This document shows positions 8,601 to 15,768 of a DNA stretch of 29,652 nt, piece after piece. The DNA is from Euryarchaeota archaeon UBA28 (lineage in GTDB: Archaea; Thermoplasmatota; Poseidoniia; Poseidoniales; Thalassarchaeaceae). Location: contig DANW01000016.1 in NCBI GenBank assembly GCA_002501605.1, positions 3,000 to 32,651 on the forward strand, in the 5' to 3' direction. The position numbers and the translations under genes are program-made. Under the pieces are notes generated by a model, which searched no databases, was not told where the DNA came from, and saw nothing but the letters and a program-made list of their open reading frames with translations. Every line of letters starts with the position of its first letter. Position 1 is the stretch's first letter.

Positions 8601-11600
8601 TCCATTCTGCATAGCAATGAACCAGTGAGTGCCATTAGACGAAAGGAATGGTCTCAATCTGGAGGCCTCGCCAGCAAGTGATTGGGGGTTTCCATCCCAG
8701 AGAATTGGGTATGGTTTACCCAAGCTTGCATCCTGATAGTCAATATTTGCGTTCACTAACGACGGGGAGTGGAATAGTGCTCTCCAAGCCCCGAAGCTTG
8801 AGCCTGTAAACTGAGTAGCGTCCCAGAAGTATACTGGTCTTATCGAGGGAGTAATTATGTCAGCTTCAACATACATCCTGTGCATTGATCTGATGTTGAA
8901 AGAGTCGGATTCGTCCCCCTCTAGGTATGGCCAGGGACTCTCTGAACCTAGGTCTGGTCTTGAGTAGGCAGTAAATGTGTAATCGCCGATAGGAAGACTG
9001 GTTGAGGTGTAGTTATACCTACCAATCACATTGTGGGACTTTGAGAAGTCATCCCAGACTATTTCCTCATAGCCACCTGGAATAGCACCGGGCCCGTTGT
9101 CCATCGTAGAGTTCCACTGCACCTGCTTCCAAATTCCCTGACTACCAGAAGACTGGACAAATGTCAATGAGACCCATCCACCTGAGTCGGCCCTGTATCC
9201 ATATCCATAGCCATCGAAGACGGTTGGATTGCTAGTATTGCCAAATGGCCCTCCAGAGACATTGAACGAGACGGGGGCGTAAGGAAGTCTATTGTCGAAA
9301 ATTCCTCTGTCCCAGTCAGCAGAATAGTGTACCTTGAAGTCGACAAACAGTGGTTGCTCATCGCTTCTGAAATATGTCCAAGCGACGTAATCCACAGTAG
9401 TATTGGCTCTCACCTCAACTGGAATCGGCTCAGTAGAGGCGCCATCGTGTACGAACATCTCTGTAACTTCGGCGAATATATTGTAAGTTGTGGATGGACC
9501 AACCTCTAGGTCCTCAGGGAAGAGATACTGGCCTACTTCGAATTCCCCGAATTCATCGGTAAGCACGTCTATTGTCTCCAGTGCAATGGTCCCATTATTG
9601 GCCCATTCAATTATGACCTGTACGGGAATATTTGGCGCTCTGGTAAATACTCCCTGATCCGGGTCTAGCCAGTCCACGCTCCCATTGAACTTAGCAGGGA
9701 AGAAGGCATCCAGCCAGAGAACCGGCTCGGTGAAAAGTGTGATTCTAGTTGGTATCTTGTCATCCTCATCGGGTATTCCGTCGTTGTCCTGGTCCCAATC
9801 TGAGCTTCCATTCCAGTTTTCCTCGAGATGGTCCCAGTCAACGTCCGTCCTATTGTCTGCGTCGTCGTCATTATCAATCGCGTCAGGCCCTGTACTAGGG
9901 TCCGTTGGGTTGGCGATTCCGGAGCCGTTTCCGAAGTCATCGTGGTCCCATGGATTGGTGGACTCCGAACCAAACCTAGTTGGCCAGAGCATTACTTCGT
10001 CCTCATCCTTCATTCCATCTGAGTCGTCATCATCATCGATATCGTCTCTGATACCGTCGTTATCATGGTCCCAGGGGGTTATGAAGGGGGTCGCTCCAGA
10101 TTGCTCGATGACATTGACTAATCCGTCTCCGTCCCAATCATTGTCGGCCCAATTTGGAGTCCCGTCGTTATCATGGTCCCAGGGACTCTGTTCCTCTCCA
10201 GTGAAGCATCCCTCTAGGGTCTCCTGTATCGAATCGGGGACCCCGTTGTTATCGTCATCTGGATCCTCACCATCTGGAACTCCATCGTTGTCATTGTCCA
10301 CGTCATAGTACTTTGGAGCCAACAACCCCTGACCCAACAGTCCCTTATCCCATACCGCTTGATACCATCCATCATCATCAGGGTCGGTGTCTGTTCCATC
10401 ATCATCGTTGTCCTCACAGTTGGTACCAGTGAAGAAGGAGCCCGGTGGTTCGGTGTTAGAGTCGTCATCGAGATCGTCGTTCGAGTCGACCTCCATGTAA
10501 TCCCAAATACCGTCATTATCATCATCGATATCCCAGTGATCATAAATTCCGTCGAAGTCATCATCCAAATCTGCAGTATCATTGAACATGCATTGGGGCT
10601 CCATATTTCCTGCAACCGGCGCACCGCAATCATCATCGGGGTCTACGTCATTGTTGAGGAGATCGGCTACCTCATCGGGAAACATGTTCGCATTCGAGTC
10701 GGCCCCCCATTGGAATAGCCCCCTGTTTACTCCTACGAACGCGATCCAGAGGTCCCTGTTATCCATGATTTCGACATAGGATACGGCTGAGCTGGGGCCT
10801 ACGTCCTGATTTCCATTGAAGTCGAACCAGAAGCAATTCTTGTTGCAGGTCCATTGGCCGTTAGAGTTACTGCCGTTGTAAGAACCTTGGTCCCATTGTG
10901 GGTCAGGTCTTGTGCTGTATGGGTTTGTATAGATGGTGCCCTGAACTTGAGTGGCCCTGAGAACCGGCCAACCAAAGAGCCATGCCAGCTCAACACCACA
11001 AGCAATGGGCTGGAATGCTATCTGGAAAAACAAGTAGAACAGAGACAGGTCACACTCGCCATCATTAAGGGAGCCTCCGAATGCTGGATCGTTAACATCC
11101 AATCTACCGTCGGATCCCTCGTCCTGATCCCACCAGTCAGGCATACCATCTGCGTCCATGTCAACATCTATCCCGTTGATCAGTGAGTCGCCATCCATGT
11201 CTATATCGAAGAAATTGTTACCATTCCAAGGGCTCCACTTCATCATTACGTGCCAATACATCTCCGGAACAACCCCATTGGAGTCCATAGTGCTTAGGCC
11301 CGTAACAGGGTCTACGCTCTCCTGATATCCGTTGTAGGGGAGTATGAAGTGATGGTCATCGGCGAAGAACGGGCTGAAGTGCCAGAACTGATCCCACCGC
11401 AGTGGTTGTAGCATTGTGTATGTGGTTCCGTCATCACTGCCATCAATCAGTTCGCCGTCTTGATGCGAGTAGGAATTGTCGAACTGGTCGGTGGAGTCGC
11501 TGTCCACGACACCACAGTTCCCGTCATCAGGATCATAGAGGTCCGAGATTCCATCGTTGTCATCATCCCAGTCCAGATCATTAGAAAGTCCGTCGCCGTC

Positions 11601-13691
11601 AATGTCTGTGTCTATGTCATTGGCACCATCATCTCTGAACATTGAGCCATTTAGATTGTGCAGGTCTGCATCATCGTCCAGGTCACAGTTCGGGTCTATG
11701 TCTAGCCAGTCAAGAACTCCGTCGTTGTCGTCGTCAACGTCCTCCCAGTTGTTGAATCCGTCGCCATCCCAGTCATTGTTTCCGGTGTATGACTTTCTTT
11801 CTGTGGTGCACCTTGGGTCGGGGTTTACCGGGTTGGGATTGTCTATGCTTGGGCAGTCCCAAGACAATACGTCGTCCTCTGTGGCATTCATGAATGGGTC
11901 CAGTTCGTTCACTATTCCATCGTTATCAAGATCGTATGGTAGGTCATTCGGATCATTACCGGGGTTTCCAAGTAGATTGTCAGCGGGGAACGCCCCCCCT
12001 ACATCCGTATCCTTCCAATCCCAGACTAGATCGTAGTCAGAGTCTATTGGCCTGTAGATGTCATCATCCAAGTCTCTGTCATAGTCCAGCTCGCAATCTA
12101 TCCCAGGGACTCCGATTGGCTGGGAGTTGGGAAGATCTCCAGTCCCGTCTGAATTGGTATCTACTTGCATACAAGAGTCGGGGATTCCATCGTTATCATC
12201 GTCTACATCCCACATGTCCAACAGTCCGTCGTTGTCGTCATCGTTGTCGGCAGAGTCTGGGGTCCCATCGTTGTCATTATCGGGATCGACGAAATTCGGA
12301 ATTCCATCACCATCGAGATCCCCATCCACCACCTGAGTAAATGCCTGGGCACGGGGATGCCACACTGTCCTCTCCTTTGTCACGAAATTGAACTTATCTG
12401 TTCCGTAGATATCCTCATTGAGATTAAACGCGTCGGGTAGGGTCTGACTTGTTTCTGGACCTGCAGTCACACGTCCCTCATAGTTTGGATCGCTGGTCGA
12501 TGAATCCGAGTAATCCCAAGTTCCTTGAGTGGAAAAGGTGAATGTGAATGTGCTACCTGGACTTATTTCGCCACTGTCGAAAGTTCCGTCGTTAGCGGTC
12601 ACGTTATGTGGTTGTGAGTCGTCATTCGTCCAAGTTACTGTATCGCCTTCTTCGATCGTTATTCTATCTGGATTGAGGCCGCTCTCCCCAATGGAGACGG
12701 AAATCACCTCTGTGGCCCCCCACTCTGAGGCAGTATCCCAGAGCGAGGAAGTGGTGGTGATGTTGGTGGTAATCGTTGAGTCCCAAGGGTGGGAATCCCA
12801 GAGGTCTTCTACACCATCACTGTCATCGTCCGCATCGAAGTAGTCCTGAACGCCATCTGAGTCGAAGTCGCAAGGCCAAACGAATTGATCTATCCTTCCG
12901 TCATTGTCGTCATCCTCATCATAGGAGTCTGGTCCAGAACCGTCGTTGTCATCATCGGTCACGCCATCATTATCATGATCCAGTGGATTCTGATCAACCC
13001 TGTAACCCACACCAACAGGAGTTCCTGTCCATGGGTGAACAGTAGCAGGTTCCACATATCTGTCCATAGACACGTTTCTTGGATCCGCTCCTTGGTCGTA
13101 ATCTATCGGGCCTTCCAAGATACCGTCGTTGTCGTCGTCCCAATCGAATTCGTCCAATACCCCATCATTGTCATGATCGTATGGATGAGTGCCGTAGCAT
13201 CCATCAAACATCTCAATTAGGTCGTTTATTCCATCATTGTCGTCGTCCAGATCGCTTAGGTCACCAATTCCATCATTGTCGTGATCCTCAGCATCTGTCT
13301 CCTCCAAAAAGAAGGAGTACCCGGGTTGTCTAATGAGAGCTGAGGGGTCAGCGACCTTTCCGTAATAGGACAAGGGGTCGTGATATGATGGGTCATTAAA
13401 AGCGGGATGATTGAAAGAGTCTATGGGAGACTGTGGGCCTTGGTTCGCATCAGACTGCGGCCACTCTGCCTGTCCTCCCTGCTGATACGTTCCACTATCA
13501 GATGGCTCTGTCAATGAGGAAATATGCTTCTCATTTCGCTTCTCGTCATATGTTTCGAAATCCTGAAAGGAATACATCTGAGTACTGAACAACATAATTC
13601 CAACCATAAAGACAGAAATGAGGGCTTTGCGACTGCTGTCACTTGAATTCCAAATTGCTTTCTCTCCTAACACGTTACCACCCGGTAGCAC
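5637..13691 (-). CDS. Giant surface protein: TSP3 repeats, cupredoxin-like domain, beta-sandwiches, TM helix, DUF4129-like tail
   Basis: A 2684-residue single open frame. Residues about 21-40 are hydrophobic (signal or anchor). Residues 136-300 and 453-1312 hold several dozen DxDxDG thrombospondin-type-3 motifs, known calcium-binding sequences. Residues 328-410 resemble a cupredoxin that lacks most copper ligands. Residues about 1350-2480 are Thr/Val/Gly-rich with beta-sandwich (Ig- or carboxypeptidase-regulatory-like) character and many N-glycosylation sequons. One membrane helix (about 2495-2518) is followed by RNYAERRR and a cytosolic domain whose TTREFEDAL and FEEARYS match the DUF4129 pattern. 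No protease or transglutaminase catalytic set was found. GTG 13691 is supported by a TATA-like element about 26 bases upstream (leaderless), since the first ATG is inside the hydrophobic segment; GTG 13673 is also possible. The role, perhaps surface structure, adhesion or sensing, is inferred. Confidence 0.85.
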   Translation of the reverse strand: MLPGGNVLGEKAIWNSSDSSRKALISVFMVGIMLFSTQMYSFQDFETYDEKRNEKHISSLTEPSDSGTYQQGGQAEWPQSDANQGPQSPIDSFNHPAFNDPSYHDPLSYYGKVADPSALIRQPGYSFFLEETDAEDHDNDGIGDLSDLDDDNDGINDLIEMFDGCYGTHPYDHDNDGVLDEFDWDDDNDGILEGPIDYDQGADPRNVSMDRYVEPATVHPWTGTPVGVGYRVDQNPLDHDNDGVTDDDNDGSGPDSYDEDDDNDGRIDQFVWPCDFDSDGVQDYFDADDDSDGVEDLWDSHPWDSTITTNITTTSSLWDTASEWGATEVISVSIGESGLNPDRITIEEGDTVTWTNDDSQPHNVTANDGTFDSGEISPGSTFTFTFSTQGTWDYSDSSTSDPNYEGRVTAGPETSQTLPDAFNLNEDIYGTDKFNFVTKERTVWHPRAQAFTQVVDGDLDGDGIPNFVDPDNDNDGTPDSADNDDDNDGLLDMWDVDDDNDGIPDSCMQVDTNSDGTGDLPNSQPIGVPGIDCELDYDRDLDDDIYRPIDSDYDLVWDWKDTDVGGAFPADNLLGNPGNDPNDLPYDLDNDGIVNELDPFMNATEDDVLSWDCPSIDNPNPVNPDPRCTTERKSYTGNNDWDGDGFNNWEDVDDDNDGVLDWLDIDPNCDLDDDADLHNLNGSMFRDDGANDIDTDIDGDGLSNDLDWDDDNDGISDLYDPDDGNCGVVDSDSTDQFDNSYSHQDGELIDGSDDGTTYTMLQPLRWDQFWHFSPFFADDHHFILPYNGYQESVDPVTGLSTMDSNGVVPEMYWHVMMKWSPWNGNNFFDIDMDGDSLINGIDVDMDADGMPDWWDQDEGSDGRLDVNDPAFGGSLNDGECDLSLFYLFFQIAFQPIACGVELAWLFGWPVLRATQVQGTIYTNPYSTRPDPQWDQGSYNGSNSNGQWTCNKNCFWFDFNGNQDVGPSSAVSYVEIMDNRDLWIAFVGVNRGLFQWGADSNANMFPDEVADLLNNDVDPDDDCGAPVAGNMEPQCMFNDTADLDDDFDGIYDHWDIDDDNDGIWDYMEVDSNDDLDDDSNTEPPGSFFTGTNCEDNDDDGTDTDPDDDGWYQAVWDKGLLGQGLLAPKYYDVDNDNDGVPDGEDPDDDNNGVPDSIQETLEGCFTGEEQSPWDHDNDGTPNWADNDWDGDGLVNVIEQSGATPFITPWDHDNDGIRDDIDDDDDSDGMKDEDEVMLWPTRFGSESTNPWDHDDFGNGSGIANPTDPSTGPDAIDNDDDADNRTDVDWDHLEENWNGSSDWDQDNDGIPDEDDKIPTRITLFTEPVLWLDAFFPAKFNGSVDWLDPDQGVFTRAPNIPVQVIIEWANNGTIALETIDVLTDEFGEFEVGQYLFPEDLEVGPSTTYNIFAEVTEMFVHDGASTEPIPVEVRANTTVDYVAWTYFRSDEQPLFVDFKVHYSADWDRGIFDNRLPYAPVSFNVSGGPFGNTSNPTVFDGYGYGYRADSGGWVSLTFVQSSGSQGIWKQVQWNSTMDNGPGAIPGGYEEIVWDDFSKSHNVIGRYNYTSTSLPIGDYTFTAYSRPDLGSESPWPYLEGDESDSFNIRSMHRMYVEADIITPSIRPVYFWDATQFTGSSFGAWRALFHSPSLVNANIDYQDASLGKPYPILWDGNPQSLAGEASRLRPFLSSNGTHWFIAMQNGGDFNVPPCGPVDPLDPDSDVRCEIVPEMFTGETLRVVGSVWNRTMVPWPHDPMALQVDVDGNGVFAGSTETGFARVPSMVDGIAQFDYNWTWYSQYSAGVFGIRADFTNSNFYFTGNQTSVLAPTGAYVNVSVIGTTDFQFSSIPRLYRGQNVTLEARLIDNAFQPVRDAPVNYTWSADNSAGVAITDNNGVLKINLTIDEFHELGNFTLGVTYPGDPFRQGSSAMTSLWVVSRTYLSIQSTTPNLLQAGDIWEFSGQVTDDNRTAVEKDLGEALDGCLENGGEVLLIMEGTDFEDRTHRQIIETLCPNAGSIYHQLLLNPQLLKDDPNSFLPDGFGPVNVILRFQENLPHEGCGPLEADALSTSGAWDPCALVVNSDHYRKVMQFQVDGFSLIGRTQLSVDDQIVYTSEIDPNTGQAIEKPMIVTGQLTDELGSNLSNRAIRITYEMIDSSLGVISCLPGTTDADGFFEIVCPLSGVTAGQARVNIQFNSYENNDRYRYSNSSSTRIFPVFSNSTMQIMEVGPFRSDVDTYTFQNGSEFPVVYLKESFHVEALLTQVNGNPIGGKCLNLYINPETNTRPIGTMITEDGTGTVKWFSGDPEDNPSRRGIEPDGESLEGFRTLRVAYEPDRELPGGCRAETTPVVNSSFMDIEVLVRSRVDILLKEQWADPIGYKPGDDITGSVAILRDRLDVAVAGETVIFKIQYWNGTGWVNIPPQYDVTNEQGEAEFNFTYLGEDVPFSGECGQLDTFGNPWPCAVDGQWRVTVHFQESSFYQGEDLENTPLIRMDTTQPEGQASFFTAQVTVVLLIALSFALLIGAIMYRNYAERRRIEIIRGILTDSLMSLKASNDFIQTIFNCYKDLVRFFRKRGAMKKVYETTREFEDALNSMLGGIAPPEDLDEFFAIFEEARYSNHEIGAEQRDRAISTLQAIINHMTVSLGDSVLVRTIDNESSMYDTVTKAGEFIDSDGKVRLAGVDENDMDSGFRI
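5802..6074 (-). other. DUF4129-like cytosolic tail of the giant protein (residues about 2540-2630)
   Basis: This region follows the membrane helix and the basic stop-transfer RNYAERRR. FFRKRGAMKKVYETTREFE, then FEEARYSNHEIG and a closing helix match the order seen in DUF4129 domains, which elsewhere often end membrane-bound transglutaminase-like proteins. The assignment is from memory of the pattern, not a profile search. Confidence 0.6.
9756..12335 (-). repeat. Second thrombospondin-type-3 repeat block (residues about 453-1312)
   Basis: Coding repeats of the DxDxDGxxD type, with units such as DDDNDGIPD and WDHDNDG. Lengths and linkers vary, and aromatic or Cys-containing inserts interrupt them. 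At the DNA level, Asp codons give recurring GTC/ATC runs, including a perfect 23-base repeat at 10054-10076 and 10162-10184. The repeats are expected to chelate calcium and form a rigid stalk. Confidence 0.9.
12462..12710 (-). other. Cupredoxin-like domain inside the giant protein (residues about 328-410)
   Basis: GLNPDRITIEEGDTVTWTND, then PHNV (His362), FDSGEISPGSTFTFTF and GTWDY follow the plastocyanin/EfeO-like pattern. Where copper cupredoxins have a Cys...His...Met loop before the last strand, this has YSDSSTSDPNYEGRV, so three of the four usual ligands are missing. It is probably a structural beta-sandwich. Confidence 0.75.
12792..13286 (-). repeat. First thrombospondin-type-3 repeat block (residues about 136-300)
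   Basis: A shorter block of the same calcium-binding-type motifs (DHDNDGIGD, DDDNDGIND, DHDNDGVLD, DFDSDGVQD) at the mature amino end of the giant protein, separated from the longer block by the cupredoxin-like domain. Confidence 0.9.
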
Positions 13692-13812
13692 AGTTAGATG
13701 CTGTCTGACTTATGAACGGATACCCCTGGTTGGGGAAATTAGTATCAATGGGGCCTCTAAGTATCAATCATGAGAACCTTGTATTGAAATCTATCATAAT
13801 GGTCGGAGGGCT
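13692..13812. promoter_or_regulatory. Divergent promoter region between the giant gene and panD
   Basis: A 121-base AT-richer gap. On the minus strand a TTCATAAGT element lies about 26 bases before GTG 13691, fitting an archaeal TATA box with a leaderless start. On the plus strand ATCTATCATAAT precedes panD, with GGAGGG just before its ATG. A 9-base direct repeat, AGTATCAAT, occurs at 13741-13749 and 13760-13768 and could be an operator. Confidence 0.45.
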
Positions 13813-14175
13813 ATGGCGAAGTTACGGTGGATGCTTACTTCAAAGATACACAGAGCTACAGTCACTGGTGCTGACCTAGACTATGTAGGATCAATCACGA
13901 TAGACAAGGAATTGATGGATGCGGCCGGACTGATAGAGTGGGAGGGGGTCCACGTTCTTGACATAACAAACGGAAATCGTCTGGAGACATACGTAATTGA
14001 GGGAGCTAGGGGGTCAGGGGAAATATGCATTAATGGAGCTGCTGCGCATCTAATTAATCCCGGCGACTTAGTTATTATACTCGCATATTCCGGCATCGAG
14101 GAAAATATGATTCAGGGCCATCTTCCAACGGTGGTTCATGTAGATGAAAACAACCAACAAGTTCACGATCTGTGA
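13813..14175 (+). CDS. panD: Aspartate 1-decarboxylase (pyruvoyl-dependent PanD)
   Basis: A 120-residue enzyme converting L-aspartate to beta-alanine for pantothenate and coenzyme A. It aligns along its length with bacterial PanD: Lys11 in SKIHRATVT, Tyr24 and the self-cleavage site Gly26-Ser27 in [14 protein letters not shown] with Arg56 and Tyr60, and NGAAAHL. Self-processing at Gly-Ser makes the pyruvoyl cofactor. GGAGGG lies just before the ATG. Most archaea lack this bacterial type and use a PLP-dependent decarboxylase, so transfer from bacteria is likely. Its 3' end overlaps the convergent rlmH gene by 13 bases. Confidence 0.94.
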   Translation: MAKLRWMLTSKIHRATVTGADLDYVGSITIDKELMDAAGLIEWEGVHVLDITNGNRLETYVIEGARGSGEICINGAAAHLINPGDLVIILAYSGIEENMIQGHLPTVVHVDENNQQVHDL

Positions 14176-14594
14176 TATTGTGTTCCCTTGTTAATCTCGG
14201 ATGCTCTGTAGAGTTGCTCCAAGAGTATAGCTGTAGCCATTTCATGTGTCAGTGTCATCCTTGAAATCGAAATCTTCTTGTTTTTAATTTTCATTTCATT
14301 ACTGAATCCGTCTGCTGGACCTATTGCAAAAATCGTATTTCTGTCTGACAATGAGGTCTCTGAAATTATGTCGGCGAGTTCAACGCTGGTTACCATGGTC
14401 CCTGACTCATCAAGAAGAATGATGTTGGCTCCTCCAGACTCGATTTTTGCCTCGTAATCGGAAGGGCTTGTCTTATCCTTGTGAACTATCAATTCCATTC
14501 CAGCAGATGCGTTTCTACCCGCATAGTCATCAATTATGATCCGTGTTCCCCTTCCCCTGGGCTTCCCGTGGATGTGCACCAATACCCGGCCCAT
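14163..14594 (-). CDS. rlmH: SPOUT methyltransferase RlmH-like (23S rRNA m3-pseudouridine 1915)
   Basis: A 143-residue SPOUT-fold methyltransferase. Family motifs: LLDESG at about 60-65, AIGPADGFS at about 91-98, and the knot-forming carboxy end [18 protein letters not shown] and GTQYHR. In bacteria RlmH methylates pseudouridine 1915 in helix 69 of 23S rRNA with SAM. The start was moved to ATG 14594 ([10 protein letters not shown]), giving a length near the family's usual 155 residues; the longer frame to 14756 has unrelated sequence and would overlap the divergent gene at 14673. RlmH orthologues occur in a minority of archaea. Whether the target is the same base here is inferred. Confidence 0.9.
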   Translation of the reverse strand: MGRVLVHIHGKPRGRGTRIIIDDYAGRNASAGMELIVHKDKTSPSDYEAKIESGGANIILLDESGTMVTSVELADIISETSLSDRNTIFAIGPADGFSNEMKIKNKKISISRMTLTHEMATAILLEQLYRASEINKGTQYHRS

Positions 14595-14672
14595 GGCCAA
14601 AGGGGGGAAGAAGTAGGACTTTTGTCCTTCGGAACGATGAATAGAGGATGCCCTTTGGTTTGACTGAGAATC

Positions 14673-14996
14673 ATGAGATGGTGGCCCTTCGGAAAGCGGC
14701 ATCAGAACAAAGTTAGTGACGCTCCGCACATTAAGGGAGCGCGCATGTGGCTGCAAGATCTTAGGGAGATTTGTGAAAGGAACTATGAGAATCCATCAAC
14801 CGGCCAGTCTCTGGTTCGTGAGATCCAGGTTGAGTGGACCGATGCAAACAGAAGGGGGGATTTAGATGACTCACTCAAGCAGGGTTTGGATAGGAGAGCT
14901 TTCAGACTACTAAGAGCCGATGCCGAAGAGTGGATTGGGTGGCTTGACAATGAGGAGTTTTGGAAACCGGGCTGGAAAGGTGGATTCGATAGTTAG
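14673..14996 (+). CDS. Unrecognised small acidic protein
   Basis: 107 residues, no family recognised. It begins MRWWPFGKRHQ (basic and aromatic), then becomes acidic and helical (WLQDLREICERN, DDSLKQGLDRRAFRLLRADAEEWIGWLD) and ends in a Trp-rich tail (EFWKPGWKGG). There is no membrane segment. It lies 8 bases before the following membrane-protein gene on the same strand, so the two may be co-transcribed and could work together. ATG 14745 (MWLQDL) is an alternative start. Codon use and the tight spacing support a real gene. Confidence 0.6.
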   Translation: MRWWPFGKRHQNKVSDAPHIKGARMWLQDLREICERNYENPSTGQSLVREIQVEWTDANRRGDLDDSLKQGLDRRAFRLLRADAEEWIGWLDNEEFWKPGWKGGFDS

Positions 14997-15004
14997 GGAT
15001 TATT

Positions 15005-15724
15005 ATGTGGTTTTGGATACTGATATTTACCAGCGTGGGTATTGCCTGTATGTGGTACAGCAGACACCAACCATTTCCAGAGATTAGTGGGCGTTTTTCT
15101 GCTCTTCTTTTCACAATTTCTCTGCTGTTATGGCTATCGAGTACCGCTCCAAGAGAAACCTCAGAAGAGGTGCCGGCGATTACAGCGTCTTTGATAGGTG
15201 GGCTAGGTGTCATTTTCGGAGTTAGGCATATGACCATCACACACCACGACGTTGTCGTTGCCCCGTTCGGCGGAATACTGCTTTGCATAGGATCCATTAG
15301 CCTGCTTTCTGGGAGATGGGAGGAATATGATCAAACGGAACAAATGGTATCCTTCGCACTAGCCTCAATTTTGGTCATGTTAGAGGTCTATCTCTGCTTC
15401 AGGGGACTGGTAATCGGTATACAAGGGATATCTTGGTCTAAGTCCGGCCTTAGACAAGTTAGGAGGGGGCTGTTGGAGGGACCTAGGGGTGCAGTGTCTC
15501 ATTTTGAGAAGTCTTGGCATTCCGAGGATCAATGGTTAACGGCAATGAGCCATGCGGCATTGATGATGATTCACCAGCACATTGGAAATACAGACGAGCA
15601 GGAGTATCACCAAATAGAGCTTGAAAAGTTGGGGGGTCTGGATTCTGTTGATCATGCTTGGATAGAGGCTATAGATTCAGAGCTCCGGGGATTGAATGCC
15701 TCGATGAGCGGAGAAGAGGAGTGA
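15005..15724 (+). CDS. Unrecognised multi-pass membrane protein
   Basis: 239 residues. Hydrophobic stretches near residues 2-17, 31-47, 61-76, 84-103 and 116-138 suggest four or five membrane helices, followed by a soluble carboxy-terminal region of about 95 residues (LRQVRRGLLEGPRGAVSHFE, then an acidic helical end). No catalytic motif was recognised. It follows the small acidic gene by 8 bases and precedes the cobalamin adenosyltransferase by 44 bases. A link to cobalamin is possible only from position. Confidence 0.65.
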   Translation: MWFWILIFTSVGIACMWYSRHQPFPEISGRFSALLFTISLLLWLSSTAPRETSEEVPAITASLIGGLGVIFGVRHMTITHHDVVVAPFGGILLCIGSISLLSGRWEEYDQTEQMVSFALASILVMLEVYLCFRGLVIGIQGISWSKSGLRQVRRGLLEGPRGAVSHFEKSWHSEDQWLTAMSHAALMMIHQHIGNTDEQEYHQIELEKLGGLDSVDHAWIEAIDSELRGLNASMSGEEE

Positions 15725-15768
15725 GTTTACGGTACGATTGTAAGATTAGGCGGACTCGGGGGTATGAT

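Noticed and set aside
9756..12335. CRISPR-like or satellite array suggested by recurrent short DNA repeats
   Set aside because: Repeat spacing is irregular, units are in frame and translate to calcium-binding motifs; no constant repeat/spacer pattern.
9685..12340. Plus-strand Ser-, His- or Val-rich open frames opposite the giant gene
   Set aside because: They are antisense translations of the Asp-rich repeats; the low-complexity composition follows directly from GAT/GAC codons on the other strand.
14595..14756. 54-codon amino-terminal extension of RlmH
   Set aside because: The added residues do not fit the family and would overlap the divergent gene at 14673; ATG 14594 gives the normal protein.
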